A stretch of DNA of 36,619 nt from Burkholderiales bacterium (GCA_020851235.1 JADZDD010000036.1:1-36619), one strand, 5' to 3'; counted from the stretch's first letter, positions 1 to 11,492 are shown. Program-made: numbers and translations. Notes: generated by a model not told the origin, from the letters alone.

Positions 1-72
1 ACAGGACCGTGAAACGGCAGCACGCCGATGATAGTACGGAGCTCCCGTGCGAAAGTAGGTCATCGTCAGGCA
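1..72 (+). rRNA. rrf: 5S ribosomal RNA, 3' part (partial)
   Basis: The sequence carries the conserved 3' half of bacterial 5S rRNA: a GTGAAAC block near position 9, CGCCGATGATAGT near 23, and GAAAGTAGGTCATCGTCAGGC at the end, the form usual in betaproteobacteria. By comparison with E. coli 5S roughly the first 45 nt are missing because the window starts inside the gene. The 3' end is placed by similarity and may be off by one or two bases. The rest of the rrn operon would lie to the left. Confidence 0.9.
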
Positions 73-85
73 CCTACCCCACACC

Positions 86-112
86 ACGCCCAGCCCACCT
101 CCGGCTGGGCGT
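86..112 (+). terminator. rrn operon terminator hairpin
   Basis: GCCCAGCC at 88-95 pairs perfectly with GGCTGGGC at 103-110 around a 7-nt loop, and AC/GT at 86-87 and 111-112 extends the stem to 10 bp. Only a weak T-containing tail follows. Its place just after 5S rRNA fits termination of the ribosomal operon. Confidence 0.75.
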
Positions 113-137
113 CGTGCTTCATGCACCCCGCGCGCGA

Positions 138-143
138 TAAAAT
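138..143 (+). promoter_or_regulatory. possible -10 element (TAAAAT) before the PagL-like gene
   Basis: TAAAAT lies only five bases before the ATG at 149. If it is used, transcription would start at or next to the start codon and the mRNA would be leaderless. No good -35 hexamer or ribosome binding site is visible. The match could be chance. Confidence 0.3.
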
Positions 144-148
144 GTCGC

Positions 149-718
149 ATGCCGTTGCGTCGTTGGACGATTGCTTCACTTCTCACGATGTTCGTCGCCG
201 GGGTTCCGGCGCAGGCGATGGCCGCCGACGGATCGTGGACCCCCGTCGCATGGTCGGCCAAGATCGGCTTCGGCAATGACGTCGACATCTATGGCGCAGG
301 GGCACGGTGGAATCTCACGCCGCGCGCGGATTTCTTCGCGGCGAATCAACTCGAATTGCGCCTCGATCTCACCGCCGCCTATTGGCGCGGCATGGGGCGA
401 CCGACGCCGTACGGCCACCTGTGGGACTTCGGCCTGACGCCGCTCGTGCGTCGCACCTGGCCGGCACGCGGCGGGATGCAGTACTACGTCGAGGGCGGCA
501 TCGGCCCGCACGCGCTCACGGCGACGCGCATCAACAATAGTCGGAAGTTCGGCATTGCTTTCCAGTTCGGCACGATCGTCGGTGCGGGGATCGTCTTCGG
601 GCCGCGCCACGAGTACGACGTCGGGCTCTATTTCGAGCACGTCTCGAATGCGCGTCTGGCAAGCGACAACTGGGGGCTGTCGTACCCCGGCGTCGTCTTC
701 CGCGCCGCGCTGCCCTGA
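149..718 (+). CDS. pagL: PagL-like lipid A 3-O-deacylase (acyloxyacyl hydrolase family)
   Basis: This is a 189-residue protein with a signal peptide (about residues 1-25, ending AQA) and alternating beta-barrel-like strands, as expected for an outer-membrane enzyme that removes the 3-position acyl chain of lipid A. The family motif His-x-Ser-Asn is present (H164, S166, N167), followed by N174 and G176. In Pseudomonas PagL the catalytic triad is His/Ser/Glu, with Glu 12 residues after Ser. Here that position is S178, so the catalytic acid is missing or is supplied by another residue such as D173. Length is typical of the family. The start gives a complete signal peptide; the next ATG, at residue 14, would destroy it. 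The gene stands alone between the rrn operon and a convergent gene. Family assignment is fairly sure; activity is not. Confidence 0.8.
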   Translation: MPLRRWTIASLLTMFVAGVPAQAMAADGSWTPVAWSAKIGFGNDVDIYGAGARWNLTPRADFFAANQLELRLDLTAAYWRGMGRPTPYGHLWDFGLTPLVRRTWPARGGMQYYVEGGIGPHALTATRINNSRKFGIAFQFGTIVGAGIVFGPRHEYDVGLYFEHVSNARLASDNWGLSYPGVVFRAALP

Positions 719-728
719 GCTTTCGCCG

Positions 729-751
729 TTGGCGCCCGCGCACGGCGCCAA
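729..751. terminator. bidirectional terminator-like hairpin between convergent genes
   Basis: TTGGCGCC at 729-736 and GGCGCCAA at 744-751 form a perfect 8-bp stem with a 7-nt loop. It occupies the 39-bp gap between the stops of the PagL-like gene and the HerA-like gene, where a shared terminator is expected. There is no clear T-run. Confidence 0.5.
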
Positions 752-757
752 GGCTCG

Positions 758-2266
758 TCAACGGCGCTTGCCGCCGAGCAGTGATCCCAGCACGCCGCGC
801 ACGAGCTCGCGCGTGATTGCACTGCTCGCCGTGCGGCCCGCGGTCTTCGCCATGGCATCGAGAACGCCTTCGTGGCGGCCGCCGCGCGGACCCGTGGATC
901 CCAGCAGGAGGTCCTTCAAGCCACCCAGCACGCCACCGCCATCGCTGCTCGCGGGTTCGGCTGACGCGCCGCCGGCCGGTGCCGGCGCAGAAGTGACGCG
1001 CGCCTTGAGCATCTCGAACGCCGACTCGCGATCGAGCGCTTTCTCGTAGACCCCGGCGACTGCGGACTGCGCGAGGATTGCCTTGCGCTCGTCCGGCGTG
1101 ATCGGACCGATGCGACTCGCAGGGGGAAGCACGAAGACGCGTTCGGTGATGGACGGCCGCCCCTTCTCGTCGAGAAACGACACCAGCGCTTCGCCGACGC
1201 CGAGTTCGGTGATCGCCGCCTCGGTGTTGAACTTGGGATTGGCGCGCATCGTTTCGGCCGCGGACTTCACGGCCTTCTGGTCGCGCGGCGTGAAGGCGCG
1301 CAACGCATGCTGGACGCGGTTGCCGAGTTGCCCCAGCACGGTGTCGGGGACATCGAGGGGATTCTGCGTGACGAAGAACACGCCGACGCCCTTGCTGCGA
1401 ATGAGGCGCACGACCTGCTCGATCTTGTCGAGAAGGATGCGCGGCGCGTCGTTGAAGAGCAGGTGCGCCTCGTCGAAGAAGAAGACGAGTTTCGGCCGAT
1501 CGGGATCGCCGATTTCCGGCAACCGCTCGTACAGGTCCGAGAGGAGCCACAGCAGCAGCGTCGAATAGAGCTTGGGCGACTGCATGAGCTTGTCCGCCGC
1601 CAGGATGTTGACGCTGCCACGCCCGTCGACGGTCTGCAGCAGGTCGTCGACGTTGAGCATGGGCTCGCCCAGGAACTTGTCACCGCCTTGCTGCTCGAGC
1701 GCGAGGAGCCCGCGCTGGATCGCGCCGATCGACGCGGCGGACACGTTGCCGTAGGTCGTCTGGAACTGGGCTGCGTTGTCGCCGATGTGCTGCAGCAGCG
1801 CGCGCAGGTCTTTCAGGTCGAGGAGCAGGAGCCCACCGTCGTCGGCGATCTTGAAGGCCAGCGTGAGCACGCCCGCCTGCGTCTCGTTGAGATTCAGGAT
1901 GCGGGCGAGAAGGAGCGGCCCCAGGTCCGAGACCGTTGCCCGCACGGGATGTCCCTGCTCGCCGAAGACGTCCCAAAACGTGACCGGGAAGCCGGCAAAG
2001 GCCGGTTTCTCGGCCCCGATCGTCTTGAGGCGCTCGTCGAGCTTGGGCGAGTCCTTCCCGGGCTGCGACAGGCCGGCGAGGTCGCCCTTGACGTCGGCCA
2101 TGAACACCGGGACGCCGAGCGCGGAAAGCCGCTCCGAAATCACTTGCAGCGTCACGGTCTTGCCGGTTCCCGTGGCGCCGGTGATGAGACCGTGGCGGTT
2201 GGTGAGCCCGGGCAGGAGGGAGCAGGTGATGTCGCCGTGGATGGCGATCGGCATGGGATCGGGCAT
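758..2266 (-). CDS. HerA-like ATPase, DUF853/YjgR family
   Basis: This 502-residue cytoplasmic P-loop ATPase resembles E. coli YjgR. Walker A is GATGTGKT at residues 30-37, within the family's typical opening (LLPG-x2[15 protein letters not shown]). A Walker B-type segment with three Phe then DEAH lies near residues 258-268. The C-terminal part is low-complexity Gly/Ala/Pro followed by a conserved basic end. The family belongs to the HerA/FtsK group; its cellular role is poorly known, so no pathway is assigned. The open frame extends to a GTG at 2347, but that extension is unlike relatives; the ATG at 2266 leaves the usual short N-terminus. No strong ribosome binding site is visible at either start. 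Confidence 0.88.
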   Translation of the reverse strand: MPDPMPIAIHGDITCSLLPGLTNRHGLITGATGTGKTVTLQVISERLSALGVPVFMADVKGDLAGLSQPGKDSPKLDERLKTIGAEKPAFAGFPVTFWDVFGEQGHPVRATVSDLGPLLLARILNLNETQAGVLTLAFKIADDGGLLLLDLKDLRALLQHIGDNAAQFQTTYGNVSAASIGAIQRGLLALEQQGGDKFLGEPMLNVDDLLQTVDGRGSVNILAADKLMQSPKLYSTLLLWLLSDLYERLPEIGDPDRPKLVFFFDEAHLLFNDAPRILLDKIEQVVRLIRSKGVGVFFVTQNPLDVPDTVLGQLGNRVQHALRAFTPRDQKAVKSAAETMRANPKFNTEAAITELGVGEALVSFLDEKGRPSITERVFVLPPASRIGPITPDERKAILAQSAVAGVYEKALDRESAFEMLKARVTSAPAPAGGASAEPASSDGGGVLGGLKDLLLGSTGPRGGRHEGVLDAMAKTAGRTASSAITRELVRGVLGSLLGGKRR

Positions 2267-2411
2267 GGCGCGTCGAAGGAGCGTGAGGACGTGCAAGTGT
2301 AGCCTGCGCAGCCGGCACGCCACCGCCGGCGCGATGCGCAAACCCACCGGGCCGCGCGCCGGGCGCCGCTGCGTGGCATGCGCAAGTGTTCTGCTCGGCG
2401 CCAGGATCTGC
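2267..2411. other. non-coding gap upstream of the rimP leader
   Basis: This is the first part of a 390-bp gene-free stretch between the divergent HerA-like gene and rimP. It should hold the minus-strand promoter of the HerA-like gene, but I see no convincing -35/-10 pair on that strand. Nothing else is recognised. Confidence 0.4.
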
Positions 2412-2417
2412 TATGAT
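2412..2417 (+). promoter_or_regulatory. -10 element (TATGAT) for the rimP-nusA-infB operon
   Basis: TATGAT matches the sigma-70 -10 consensus in five of six bases. A weak -35 (TTCTGC, 2389-2394) stands 17 bp upstream. It is the only clear promoter-like element in the gap before rimP and would give a leader of about 235 nt. Confidence 0.5.
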
Positions 2418-2422
2418 GAGAG

Positions 2423-2590
2423 GCTTTCGTGGGATACGTGATGCGCGGCCCGCGGCAGCGGCGGCAGTGACGTTTCCGGCAGGCGCGACGTGCGCTCGCG
2501 GAGGCGCTTCAAGGGGCGGCAGGCAAGCTCCGGACCACACCACGGGGCAGTCATAAGAAATGGGCTTTTCCGGCCCATTTTTCATTTCTG
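2423..2590 (+). ncRNA. untranslated leader or small RNA upstream of rimP
   Basis: Between the -10 element and a terminator-like hairpin lies about 165 nt of non-coding sequence rich in G+C blocks that can pair. It matches no riboswitch, 6S, SRP or RNase P motif that I can recognise. A promoter in front and an intrinsic terminator behind suggest either an attenuated operon leader or a separately released small RNA. In E. coli the homologous operon is preceded by a tRNA gene and terminators and is autoregulated by NusA; here no tRNA is present. Confidence 0.35.
2558..2590 (+). terminator. intrinsic terminator or attenuator before rimP
   Basis: AAATGGGC at 2558-2565 and GCCCATTT at 2573-2580 form a perfect 8-bp stem with a 7-nt loop. 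The stem runs directly into TTCATTT, so the U-rich tail continues from the 3' arm. It sits about 70 bp upstream of the rimP start, on the coding strand, and so would attenuate the operon unless read through. Confidence 0.6.
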
Positions 2591-2658
2591 CGGGGATTTT
2601 CGCCGCTGCCGCGAGCGTACCCGTGCCTGCGTAATCGGTTGTTGGTGCGAATGACGAG

Positions 2659-3132
2659 ATGGCGGATCGCCGTACATTGCTGGGTGAATTGCTGACCAGG
2701 ACCGTCCCTCCGATGGGGTACGAGCTCGTCGATTGGGAGCTGCAGCCGCGGGCCGGGCTCGTGCGTGTCTTCATCGACGCACCGAAAGGCGTCGACGTCG
2801 AGGACTGCGCGCGCGTGAGCCATCAGTTGACGCACCTCTTCAACGCCGAGGACGTCGCCTACGAGCGGCTCGAGGTGAGCTCGCCTGGTCTCGATCGGCC
2901 GCTTCGCAAGCGCGCCGACTACGATCGATTCGCCGGTGAGGAAGTGCAGCTCACGTTGCACGAGATGATGGAAGGCGCACGCCGTGTGAAGGGCGTGCTG
3001 CGAGGCACACAAGACGGACCGGGCGGCGACCGCGTGCTCGTCGAGACTGCCAAGGGAGTGCAGGAGATCCCCTTTGCAGGAATCGACAAGGCGCGTCTCG
3101 TGCCCCGGATCGAGTGGAGAAAGACCAAATGA
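2659..3132 (+). CDS. rimP: ribosome maturation factor RimP
   Basis: RimP is a cytoplasmic assembly factor needed for maturation of the 30S subunit. The 157-residue product has the family's usual length and opens with the recognisable segment [13 protein letters not shown], followed by [20 protein letters not shown] and the conserved [12 protein letters not shown] (about residues 72-83). The C-terminal half is the SH3-like domain, ending in KARLVP. It is first in the operon rimP-nusA-infB-rbfA-truB. Its stop overlaps the nusA start (ATGA at 3129-3132), implying translational coupling. The upstream attenuator-like hairpin suggests control at the level of transcript elongation. Confidence 0.96.
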   Translation: MADRRTLLGELLTRTVPPMGYELVDWELQPRAGLVRVFIDAPKGVDVEDCARVSHQLTHLFNAEDVAYERLEVSSPGLDRPLRKRADYDRFAGEEVQLTLHEMMEGARRVKGVLRGTQDGPGGDRVLVETAKGVQEIPFAGIDKARLVPRIEWRKTK

Positions 3133-4661
3133 ACCGCGAACTTTTGCTCCTGGTCGACGCGTTGGCGCGTGAGAAGAACGTGCCCAAGGAGATCGTCTTC
3201 GTCGCGCTGGAGTCGGCGCTCGCGTCGGCGACCAAGAAGCGCTTTCCGAACCAGGAGATCGACGCGCGCGTCGCGATCGATCGCACGACCGGCGATTACG
3301 AGTCGTTCCGCCGTTGGACCGTCGTGCCCGACGAGGAGCACGAGGAGCCCGCGCACCAGCTCGCGATCACCGACGCGATCGAGCGGGATCCCAATCTCAA
3401 GCTCGGCGACGTCGTCGAAGAGCCCCTGGAGCCGATCGAATTCGGGCGTATCGGGGCGCAGGCGGCAAAGCAGGTGATCCTGCAGAAGATCCGCGATGCC
3501 GAGCGGGAGCAGATCCTGAACGACTTCCTCGAGCGCGACGACAACCTCCTCACCGGCACGGTGAAGCGCATGGAGCGCGGCAACGTGATCGTCGAGTCGG
3601 GTCGCATCGAGGGAGTGATACCGCGAGACCAGCTCATCCAGAAGGAGATGCTGCGCGTCGGGGACCGCGTGCGCGCCTACGTCATGAAGATCGACCGCAC
3701 CGCCAAAGGGCCGCAGCTCATCCTCTCGCGCGTGTCGCCCGACTTCCTCGTGCGCCTGTTCGAGCTCGAAGTCCCCGAGATCGAAGAGGGTTTGATCGAG
3801 ATCCGGGCGGCGGCGCGCGATCCGGGGATCCGCGCCAAGATCGCGGTCAAGTCGAACGATCCCAGGCTCGACCCGCAAGGAACGTGCATCGGAATGCGCG
3901 GGTCACGCGTGACGGCGGTGACCAACGAGCTCGCCGGCGAGCGCGTCGACATCATCCTCTATTCCGACGATCCGGCGAAGTTCGTCATCAATGCGCTGGC
4001 GCCGGCCGAGGTGCAAAGCATCCTGGTCGACGAGGACAAGCATGCGATGGACGTCGTCGTCGACGAGGAGAATCTCGCCATTGCGATCGGGCGCAGCGGA
4101 CAGAACGTGCGACTCGCCTCCGAGCTCACCGGGTGGCAGTTGAACCTCATGAGCGTCGAGGAATCGCAAGAGAAGCAGGAGAGCGAGACGGGACGCTTGC
4201 GCGAACTCTTCATGGAGCGGCTCGACGTCGACGAGGAGGTGGCGGAGATCCTCATCGCGGAGGGCTTCACTTCGCTGGAAGAAGTGGCGTACGTGCCGAT
4301 CAATGAGATGCTCGAGATCGAGTCCTTCGACGAGGACACCGTGAACGAATTGCGCAGCCGCGCCCGCAACGCGCTGCTCACCGAGGCCATCGTGCGCGAG
4401 GAGTCGGTGAGCACCGTGGAGGAGGCACTTCTCGCGCTCGACGGCATGGATACCGAAGTCGCGAGCAAGCTCGCCGCGCACGGCATCACCACGCGCGACG
4501 CGCTCGCCGACCTTGCCACCGACGAGCTCACCGAGATGACGGGCTTGCCCGACGAGCGCGCCGTCGACCTCATCATGAAGGCGCGTGCGCACTGGTTCGA
4601 GACCGAACCGGCGGTCGTGGCCGAGACCGTGGCGGCCACCCCGGCCGTCACGACGAAATAA
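3129..4661 (+). CDS. nusA: transcription termination/antitermination factor NusA
   Basis: NusA binds RNA polymerase and nascent RNA and modulates pausing, termination and rRNA antitermination. The 510-residue product has the N-terminal polymerase-binding domain (about 1-125), an S1 domain (about 130-200, around [18 protein letters not shown]), two KH domains (about 225-345, including GMRGSRV and [12 protein letters not shown]), and two acidic C-terminal helix-hairpin-helix repeats (about 355-425 and 430-495), as in proteobacterial NusA. The frame opens at 3114, but ATG 3129 fits relatives ([18 protein letters not shown]), has GGAG about 10 bases upstream and overlaps the rimP stop. NusA may act on the leader hairpin before rimP, as autoregulation is known in E. 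coli. Confidence 0.97.
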   Translation: MNRELLLLVDALAREKNVPKEIVFVALESALASATKKRFPNQEIDARVAIDRTTGDYESFRRWTVVPDEEHEEPAHQLAITDAIERDPNLKLGDVVEEPLEPIEFGRIGAQAAKQVILQKIRDAEREQILNDFLERDDNLLTGTVKRMERGNVIVESGRIEGVIPRDQLIQKEMLRVGDRVRAYVMKIDRTAKGPQLILSRVSPDFLVRLFELEVPEIEEGLIEIRAAARDPGIRAKIAVKSNDPRLDPQGTCIGMRGSRVTAVTNELAGERVDIILYSDDPAKFVINALAPAEVQSILVDEDKHAMDVVVDEENLAIAIGRSGQNVRLASELTGWQLNLMSVEESQEKQESETGRLRELFMERLDVDEEVAEILIAEGFTSLEEVAYVPINEMLEIESFDEDTVNELRSRARNALLTEAIVREESVSTVEEALLALDGMDTEVASKLAAHGITTRDALADLATDELTEMTGLPDERAVDLIMKARAHWFETEPAVVAETVAATPAVTTK

Positions 4662-4709
4662 CGGCGCCCACAGCAACGCGCCGGCAGCACCCGGCAGGAG
4701 ACGAAACGC

Positions 4710-7451
4710 ATGCCGCAAACGACGATCGAACAATTCGCAACCGAGCTCAAGATGCCCGCGGGGGCGCTCATCGAGCAGCTCGCGGCGGCAGGGGTCGCAG
4801 CCAAGAAAGCCGGCGACTCGCTCACCGAGCAGGACAAGTCCCGCCTGCTCGATTACCTGCGCCGCCAGCACGGCGGTGCGAGCGAGCCGAAGCGACGCAT
4901 CACGCTCACGCGCAAGCAGACCTCGGAGATCCGGGCCGCCGATGCCTCGGGCAAGTCGCGCACGATCCAGGTCGAGGTGCGCAAGAAGCGGGTGCTCGTC
5001 CGGCGCGAGGATGACGCCGCGGCGCCGGCGCCCGAGGAGGTTGTGCTTCCCGCACCCGAGCCCGAGGTGAGCGTCGCGCCCGAGCCGGTGGTCGAGCCTG
5101 CACCGGCTCCCGCCCCGGAGTCGGCGCCCGAGCCGATGGTCGAGGCTGCACCGACCCCGGAGCCCACGCCCGTACCCGAGGTCGCCGCCGCGGTCGAGGC
5201 GGTGGCTGCGCCGCCTGTCGCGGAAGCCGCACCGGCGATTCCGTCACACCTGACGCCGCAGGAGATTGCCGCGCGCGAAGAGGAGCAGCGCAAGACGCAT
5301 GCGTTGTTCCAGCGCCAGGAACAGGAACTGCGCGAAAAGCAGGAGCGTGAGGCCGCGCGCCGCAGCCGCAAGGAAGCCGAGGAAGCGGCAGCGAAGGCCG
5401 CAGCCGAGGCCGCCGCGAAAGCCGCCGAGGCGAAGGCCGCGCCAGGTGCCGCACCGGCCAAGAAGCTCGGCACGTTGCACCGTCCAGCGGCCAAGCCCGG
5501 GGAGAAACGCACCGACCGGACGACCAAGAAGGCCCCCGGCCAGGTCTTTCAGGAAGAGGCGGCACGGCGACGCGCGCTCAAGCTGCGCGGCGACGTCGGT
5601 GGTGCGTCGAGCGCACCCGGCTGGCGTGGCCCGAAGATGGGTGGGCGGCATCGCGACGATGACACCGGGGACGGCGCGAGCATCGCCGGTCCCGTCGTGC
5701 GCGAAGTGACGGTTCCGGAGACGATCACGGTTGCCGAGCTCGCGCACAAGATGTCGGTCAAGGCCACCGAGGTCATCAAGGCGATGATGAAGCTCGGCAG
5801 CATGGTCACGATCAACCAGATGCTCGACCAGGAGACGGCGATGATCGTCGTCGAGGAGATGGGCCACAAGGCGATGGCGGCCAAGCTCGACGATCCCGAT
5901 GCGCTTCTTGCCGAGGCGCATGGCGAGCATCAGGCCGAGCTCTTGCCGCGTCCGCCGGTCGTCACGGTCATGGGCCACGTCGATCACGGCAAGACCTCGC
6001 TCCTCGATGCGATCCGGCGCACGCGTGTGGCAAGTGGCGAGGCCGGCGGCATCACGCAACACATCGGCGCGTACCACGTCGAGACCGCGAAGGGCGTCAT
6101 CACCTTCCTCGACACGCCGGGTCACGAGGCGTTCACGGCGATGCGCGCGCGCGGCGCCAAGGTGACCGACATGGTGGTGCTCGTGGTCGCGGCCGACGAC
6201 GGTGTGATGCCGCAGACGAAAGAGGCGATCGCTCACGCCAAGGCGGCCAACGTCCCGCTCGTCGTCGCGATCAACAAGATCGACAAGCCGGAAGCCAACC
6301 CCGAGCGCGTCAAGCAGGAGCTCGTGGCCGAGAGCGTATTGCCCGAGGAATACGGCGGCGACGTGCAGTTCATCCCGGTGTCGGCGCGTACGGGCGAAGG
6401 CATCGATCGTCTGCTCGACGGTCTCCTGCTGCAAGCCGAGGTCCTCGAACTGAAGGCGCCGAAGGAAGCGCCGGCGAAGGGCATCGTGATCGAGGCGCGA
6501 CTCGACAAGGGGCGTGGCCCGGTGGCGACGGTCCTCGTGCAATCCGGGACGCTCAAGCGCGGTGACATCGTGCTCGCCGGCGCCGTCTTCGGTCGCGTGC
6601 GAGCGATGAACGACGAGAACGGCAAAGCCGTGAACGAGGCCGGCCCGGCGATCCCGGTGGAGATCCAGGGCCTGTCGGATGTGCCACTCGCCGGCGAGGA
6701 CGTGATGGCGCTGGGTGACGAGCGCAAGGCACGCGAGATCGCGCTCTTCCGCCAGGGCAAGTTCCGCGATGTGAAGCTCGCGAAGCAGCAGGCGACGAAG
6801 CTCGAGAACATCTTCGGTGAAGTGGGCGAAAACGAGGCGAAGACACTCGCGCTCATCATCAAGGCCGACGTCCAGGGCAGCTACGAGGGTCTGTCGCAGG
6901 CGCTCACGAAGCTGTCCACCGACGAGGTGAAGGTCAACATCGTGCACGCCGGCGTCGGTGGCATCACCGAGTCCGACATCAATCTCGCCCTCGCGTCGAA
7001 GGCCGTGATCGTCGGGTTCAACACCCGGGCCGATGCGCAGGCGCGCAAGCTCGCTGAGACGAGCGGCGTGCAGATCCGCTACTACAACATCATCTACGAC
7101 GCGGTCGACGAGGTGAAGGCGGCGCTGTCCGGAATGCTCGCCCCCGAGCGCAAGGAGAACCAGCTCGGGCTGGTCGATGTGCGCGAGGTGTATCGCATTT
7201 CCAAGGTCGGGACGGTCGCCGGATGCTACGTACTCGAGGGGCTCGTGCGACGCGGCGCCAAGGTGCGCCTGCTGCGCGACCACGTCGTGGTCCACGAGGG
7301 CGAGCTCGATTCGCTCAAGCGCTTCAAGGACGACGTGCGTGAGGTGAAGGCCGGCTTCGAGTGCGGCTTGTCGCTCAAGAACTACAACGACATCCAGAAG
7401 GGCGACCAGATCGAGGTCTTCGAGGTCGTCGAGGTATCGCGCACGCTGTAA
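4710..7451 (+). CDS. infB: translation initiation factor IF-2
   Basis: IF-2 is the GTPase that delivers fMet-tRNA to the 30S subunit and promotes subunit joining. The 913-residue product has an IF2N domain at the start, then a Pro/Glu/Ala-rich linker (about 105-185) and an Ala/Glu/Lys/Arg-rich helical stretch to about 250. A second IF2N-type domain follows (about 330-385). The G domain has GHVDHGKT near 422-429, DTPGH near 468-472 and NKID near 522-525. Domains II, III and the C-terminal initiator-tRNA-binding domain complete it. Ribosome binding site AGGAG at 4696-4700 lies 9 bases before the ATG. The repetitive linker is normal for long proteobacterial IF-2. Confidence 0.97.
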   Translation: MPQTTIEQFATELKMPAGALIEQLAAAGVAAKKAGDSLTEQDKSRLLDYLRRQHGGASEPKRRITLTRKQTSEIRAADASGKSRTIQVEVRKKRVLVRREDDAAAPAPEEVVLPAPEPEVSVAPEPVVEPAPAPAPESAPEPMVEAAPTPEPTPVPEVAAAVEAVAAPPVAEAAPAIPSHLTPQEIAAREEEQRKTHALFQRQEQELREKQEREAARRSRKEAEEAAAKAAAEAAAKAAEAKAAPGAAPAKKLGTLHRPAAKPGEKRTDRTTKKAPGQVFQEEAARRRALKLRGDVGGASSAPGWRGPKMGGRHRDDDTGDGASIAGPVVREVTVPETITVAELAHKMSVKATEVIKAMMKLGSMVTINQMLDQETAMIVVEEMGHKAMAAKLDDPDALLAEAHGEHQAELLPRPPVVTVMGHVDHGKTSLLDAIRRTRVASGEAGGITQHIGAYHVETAKGVITFLDTPGHEAFTAMRARGAKVTDMVVLVVAADDGVMPQTKEAIAHAKAANVPLVVAINKIDKPEANPERVKQELVAESVLPEEYGGDVQFIPVSARTGEGIDRLLDGLLLQAEVLELKAPKEAPAKGIVIEARLDKGRGPVATVLVQSGTLKRGDIVLAGAVFGRVRAMNDENGKAVNEAGPAIPVEIQGLSDVPLAGEDVMALGDERKAREIALFRQGKFRDVKLAKQQATKLENIFGEVGENEAKTLALIIKADVQGSYEGLSQALTKLSTDEVKVNIVHAGVGGITESDINLALASKAVIVGFNTRADAQARKLAETSGVQIRYYNIIYDAVDEVKAALSGMLAPERKENQLGLVDVREVYRISKVGTVAGCYVLEGLVRRGAKVRLLRDHVVVHEGELDSLKRFKDDVREVKAGFECGLSLKNYNDIQKGDQIEVFEVVEVSRTL

Positions 7452-7461
7452 CCACATCCTG

Positions 7462-7830
7462 ATGAAGAGACACTCGCAACGGGCGCAGCGCGTCGGCGAC
7501 GAGATCCAGAAGGAGCTCGCCGACCTCCTGCGCAACGAGGTGAAGGATCCGCGTGTGGGGCGGGTGACGGTGACTCGGGTGGACGTCTCCGCGGACCTCG
7601 CGCATGCGACGGTGCATTTCACCGACCTTGCCGGCGGCGAGCATGGCGCCGAGGCGACGCACGCGCTGCAGCGAACCGCGGGTTTCCTGCGCAGCCAGCT
7701 CGCGCATCGCCTCGGCCTGTATTCGGTGCCACAACTCCACTTCGCCTACGACGATTCGATCGAGGCGGGAATGAGGCTGTCGCAGCTCATCGACGACGCG
7801 GTTGCGGCTGACCGCAAGCTGGCCGAGTAG
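7462..7830 (+). CDS. rbfA: 30S ribosome-binding factor A
   Basis: RbfA is a small KH-fold protein that binds immature 30S subunits near helix 1 of 16S rRNA and is important in cold adaptation. The 122-residue length is standard. Family landmarks are visible: RAQRVGDEIQKELADLL at the start, VKDPRVGRVTVTRVDVSADL, and the C-terminal PQLHFAYDDSIEAGMRLSQLI. It begins 10 bp after infB and lies between infB and truB, the common proteobacterial order. No strong Shine-Dalgarno sequence is seen, so expression may rely on coupling to infB. Confidence 0.96.
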   Translation: MKRHSQRAQRVGDEIQKELADLLRNEVKDPRVGRVTVTRVDVSADLAHATVHFTDLAGGEHGAEATHALQRTAGFLRSQLAHRLGLYSVPQLHFAYDDSIEAGMRLSQLIDDAVAADRKLAE

Positions 7831-7892
7831 CGGCGGCGCACGCCCCACGCGGGCGGCGGGTCCGCCGGCCCTCATCAGTCCTTCGATCCGGC

Positions 7893-8822
7893 ATGCGTAC
7901 GCCCCCGGTACGGATCGTGCGTCGTGACGTCGACGGCGTCCTGCTCCTCGACAAGCCTTCGGGGATGACGTCGAACGCCGCGTTGCAGCGGGCGAAATGG
8001 CTGCTGCAGGCGAAGCGCGCCGGGCACACGGGAACGCTCGACCCGCTGGCCTCGGGGCTGCTGCCGCTTTGCTTCGGCGAGGCGACGCGGTTTGCACAGC
8101 GCCTTCTCGATGCTCCGAAGCGCTACCTCGCCACGCTGCGCTTTGGGATCACCACCACGACCGGCGACGCCGAAGGCGCGATCGTGGCGATGCACCCGGT
8201 CGCGTTCGGACGCGCCGCGCTCGACACGACGCTCGCGGGTTTCGTCGGCGAGCAGACGCAGGTCCCGCCGATGTACTCCGCGCTCAAGGTCGACGGCAAG
8301 CCGCTGTATCGACTCGCCCGCGAAGGCGTCGAGGTCGAGCGCGCACCTCGGCGCATCGTCGTTCACGCGCTCGACTGCATCACCTGGGACGATCCCGTGG
8401 CGGAAGTCGCGGTCACCTGCAGCAAGGGAACCTACGTCCGGGTCCTCGCCGAGGACATCGGCCGCGCGCTGGGCGCCGGAGCCCATCTTACCGCGTTGCG
8501 ACGCGTCGCGACCGGAGCGTTCGGGATCGAAGGGGCGCACACGCTTGTCGCGCTGGAGGCCATGGACGACGCTGCACGCGCGGCCTGCCTGTTGCCGACG
8601 GCCACGCTTGTCGCCGATCTGCCGCGCCTCGTCGTCGACGCTGCAAGGGCCCGAGGCTTTCTCCAAGGCCAAGCGGTCGCGGCCGGCGGCACGTCGAGCG
8701 GTGAGCACGCGGTCTACGCCGGCACGCGGCTCCTGGGCCTCGCGCAGGTGGCGGCCGGCGTGGCGCAACCGACGCGCGTCCTTCCCGGCGCGCACTTGGC
8801 GCTCGATACGGATCTTGCTTGA
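7893..8822 (+). CDS. truB: tRNA pseudouridine(55) synthase TruB
   Basis: TruB makes pseudouridine 55 in the T-loop of nearly all elongator tRNAs. The 309-residue product contains the motif GTLDPLASGLLPLC with the catalytic aspartate at D50, the substrate-binding block KRYLATLRFGITTTTGDAEG, and the conserved KGTYVRVLAEDIG followed by LRRVATGAF. A PUA-like C-terminal domain follows. It is the last gene of the rimP operon. Its final codons contain the rpsO promoter: the -35 hexamer lies upstream of the truB stop. The ATG at 7893 gives the usual short lead to VDGVLLLDKPSGMTSN. Confidence 0.96.
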   Translation: MRTPPVRIVRRDVDGVLLLDKPSGMTSNAALQRAKWLLQAKRAGHTGTLDPLASGLLPLCFGEATRFAQRLLDAPKRYLATLRFGITTTTGDAEGAIVAMHPVAFGRAALDTTLAGFVGEQTQVPPMYSALKVDGKPLYRLAREGVEVERAPRRIVVHALDCITWDDPVAEVAVTCSKGTYVRVLAEDIGRALGAGAHLTALRRVATGAFGIEGAHTLVALEAMDDAARAACLLPTATLVADLPRLVVDAARARGFLQGQAVAAGGTSSGEHAVYAGTRLLGLAQVAAGVAQPTRVLPGAHLALDTDLA

Positions 8823-8844
8823 GAGCCCCTTTTCCGCTTATAAT
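8815..8844 (+). promoter_or_regulatory. rpsO promoter overlapping the end of truB
   Basis: A -35 TTGCTT (8815-8820) and a perfect -10 TATAAT (8839-8844) are separated by 18 bp. The -35 is inside the last truB codons, so rpsO-pnp can be transcribed independently of the rimP operon. The predicted start is near 8851, giving a leader of about 45 nt before the S15 start codon. Confidence 0.8.
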
Positions 8845-8894
8845 TTAAGACTTTGCGAAATCGCAACCCGATTGCCGAGAGACGAGGAACGACC

Positions 8895-9164
8895 ATGGCC
8901 GTGACGGCTACCGACAAGGCGAGAGTGATCGCCGACCATCAGCGCGGCAAGGGCGACACCGGTTCGCCCGAAGTCCAGGTTGCGCTGCTCACGGCGCGCA
9001 TCAACGGGCTCGCCGATCACTTCAAGACCAACGTGAAGGACCACCACTCGCGGCGCGGCCTGCTGCGCATGGTGTCGCGGCGGCGCAAGCTTCTCGACTA
9101 TCTGAAGTCGCGCAATGCCGACAGCTATCGCACGCTGATCGACAAGCTCGGCCTGCGCAAGTAG
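8895..9164 (+). CDS. rpsO: 30S ribosomal protein S15
   Basis: S15 is a primary 16S rRNA-binding protein of the 30S platform. The 89-residue product has the standard length and landmarks: the opening [17 protein letters not shown], the [17 protein letters not shown] helix, the [21 protein letters not shown] rRNA-binding segment, and the ending LGLRK. The frame is open to 8853, but ATG 8895, preceded by GAGG, gives the conserved N-terminus. It is paired with pnp downstream as in most proteobacteria. S15 represses its own translation in E. coli through the leader; I cannot tell if this leader has the needed pseudoknot. Confidence 0.97.
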   Translation: MAVTATDKARVIADHQRGKGDTGSPEVQVALLTARINGLADHFKTNVKDHHSRRGLLRMVSRRRKLLDYLKSRNADSYRTLIDKLGLRK

Positions 9165-9226
9165 TCCCCCGCCATCGCCCGCACCGTGCGCGGAGCGATG
9201 TCGCTTTCGACCGTTTCTCCCGCGAG

Positions 9227-9253
9227 GGCCGCGCTTCGCAACGGAGCGCGGCC
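9227..9253 (+). promoter_or_regulatory. hairpin in the rpsO-pnp spacer (pnp leader)
   Basis: GGCCGCGCT at 9227-9235 pairs with AGCGCGGCC at 9245-9253 in a perfect 9-bp stem. A short TT follows. In E. coli the rpsO-pnp spacer holds a partial terminator and an RNase III-cleaved stem through which PNPase represses itself. The position here suggests one of those roles. Confidence 0.5.
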
Positions 9254-9276
9254 TTCGCCGTTCATGGGATCCCAAC

Positions 9277-11442
<2,166 letters not shown>

Positions 11443-11492
11443 CGCGTCGCGCGGCGCCGCTCGGGCGGCTGCGCCACCCGCTTGAAGGGCAA

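Noticed and set aside
2423-2557. 6S RNA, SRP RNA, RNase P RNA or a known riboswitch before rimP
   Set aside because: None of the conserved motifs of these RNAs could be found; kept only as an unassigned leader.
5035-5250. Repetitive Pro/Glu/Ala coding sequence in infB as a possible tandem repeat or insertion
   Set aside because: Such a low-complexity linker is usual in the N-terminal part of proteobacterial IF-2.
5244-7622. A 792-codon minus-strand open frame opposite infB
   Set aside because: The composition is typical of antisense frames over a G+C-rich gene; infB on the plus strand is unmistakable.
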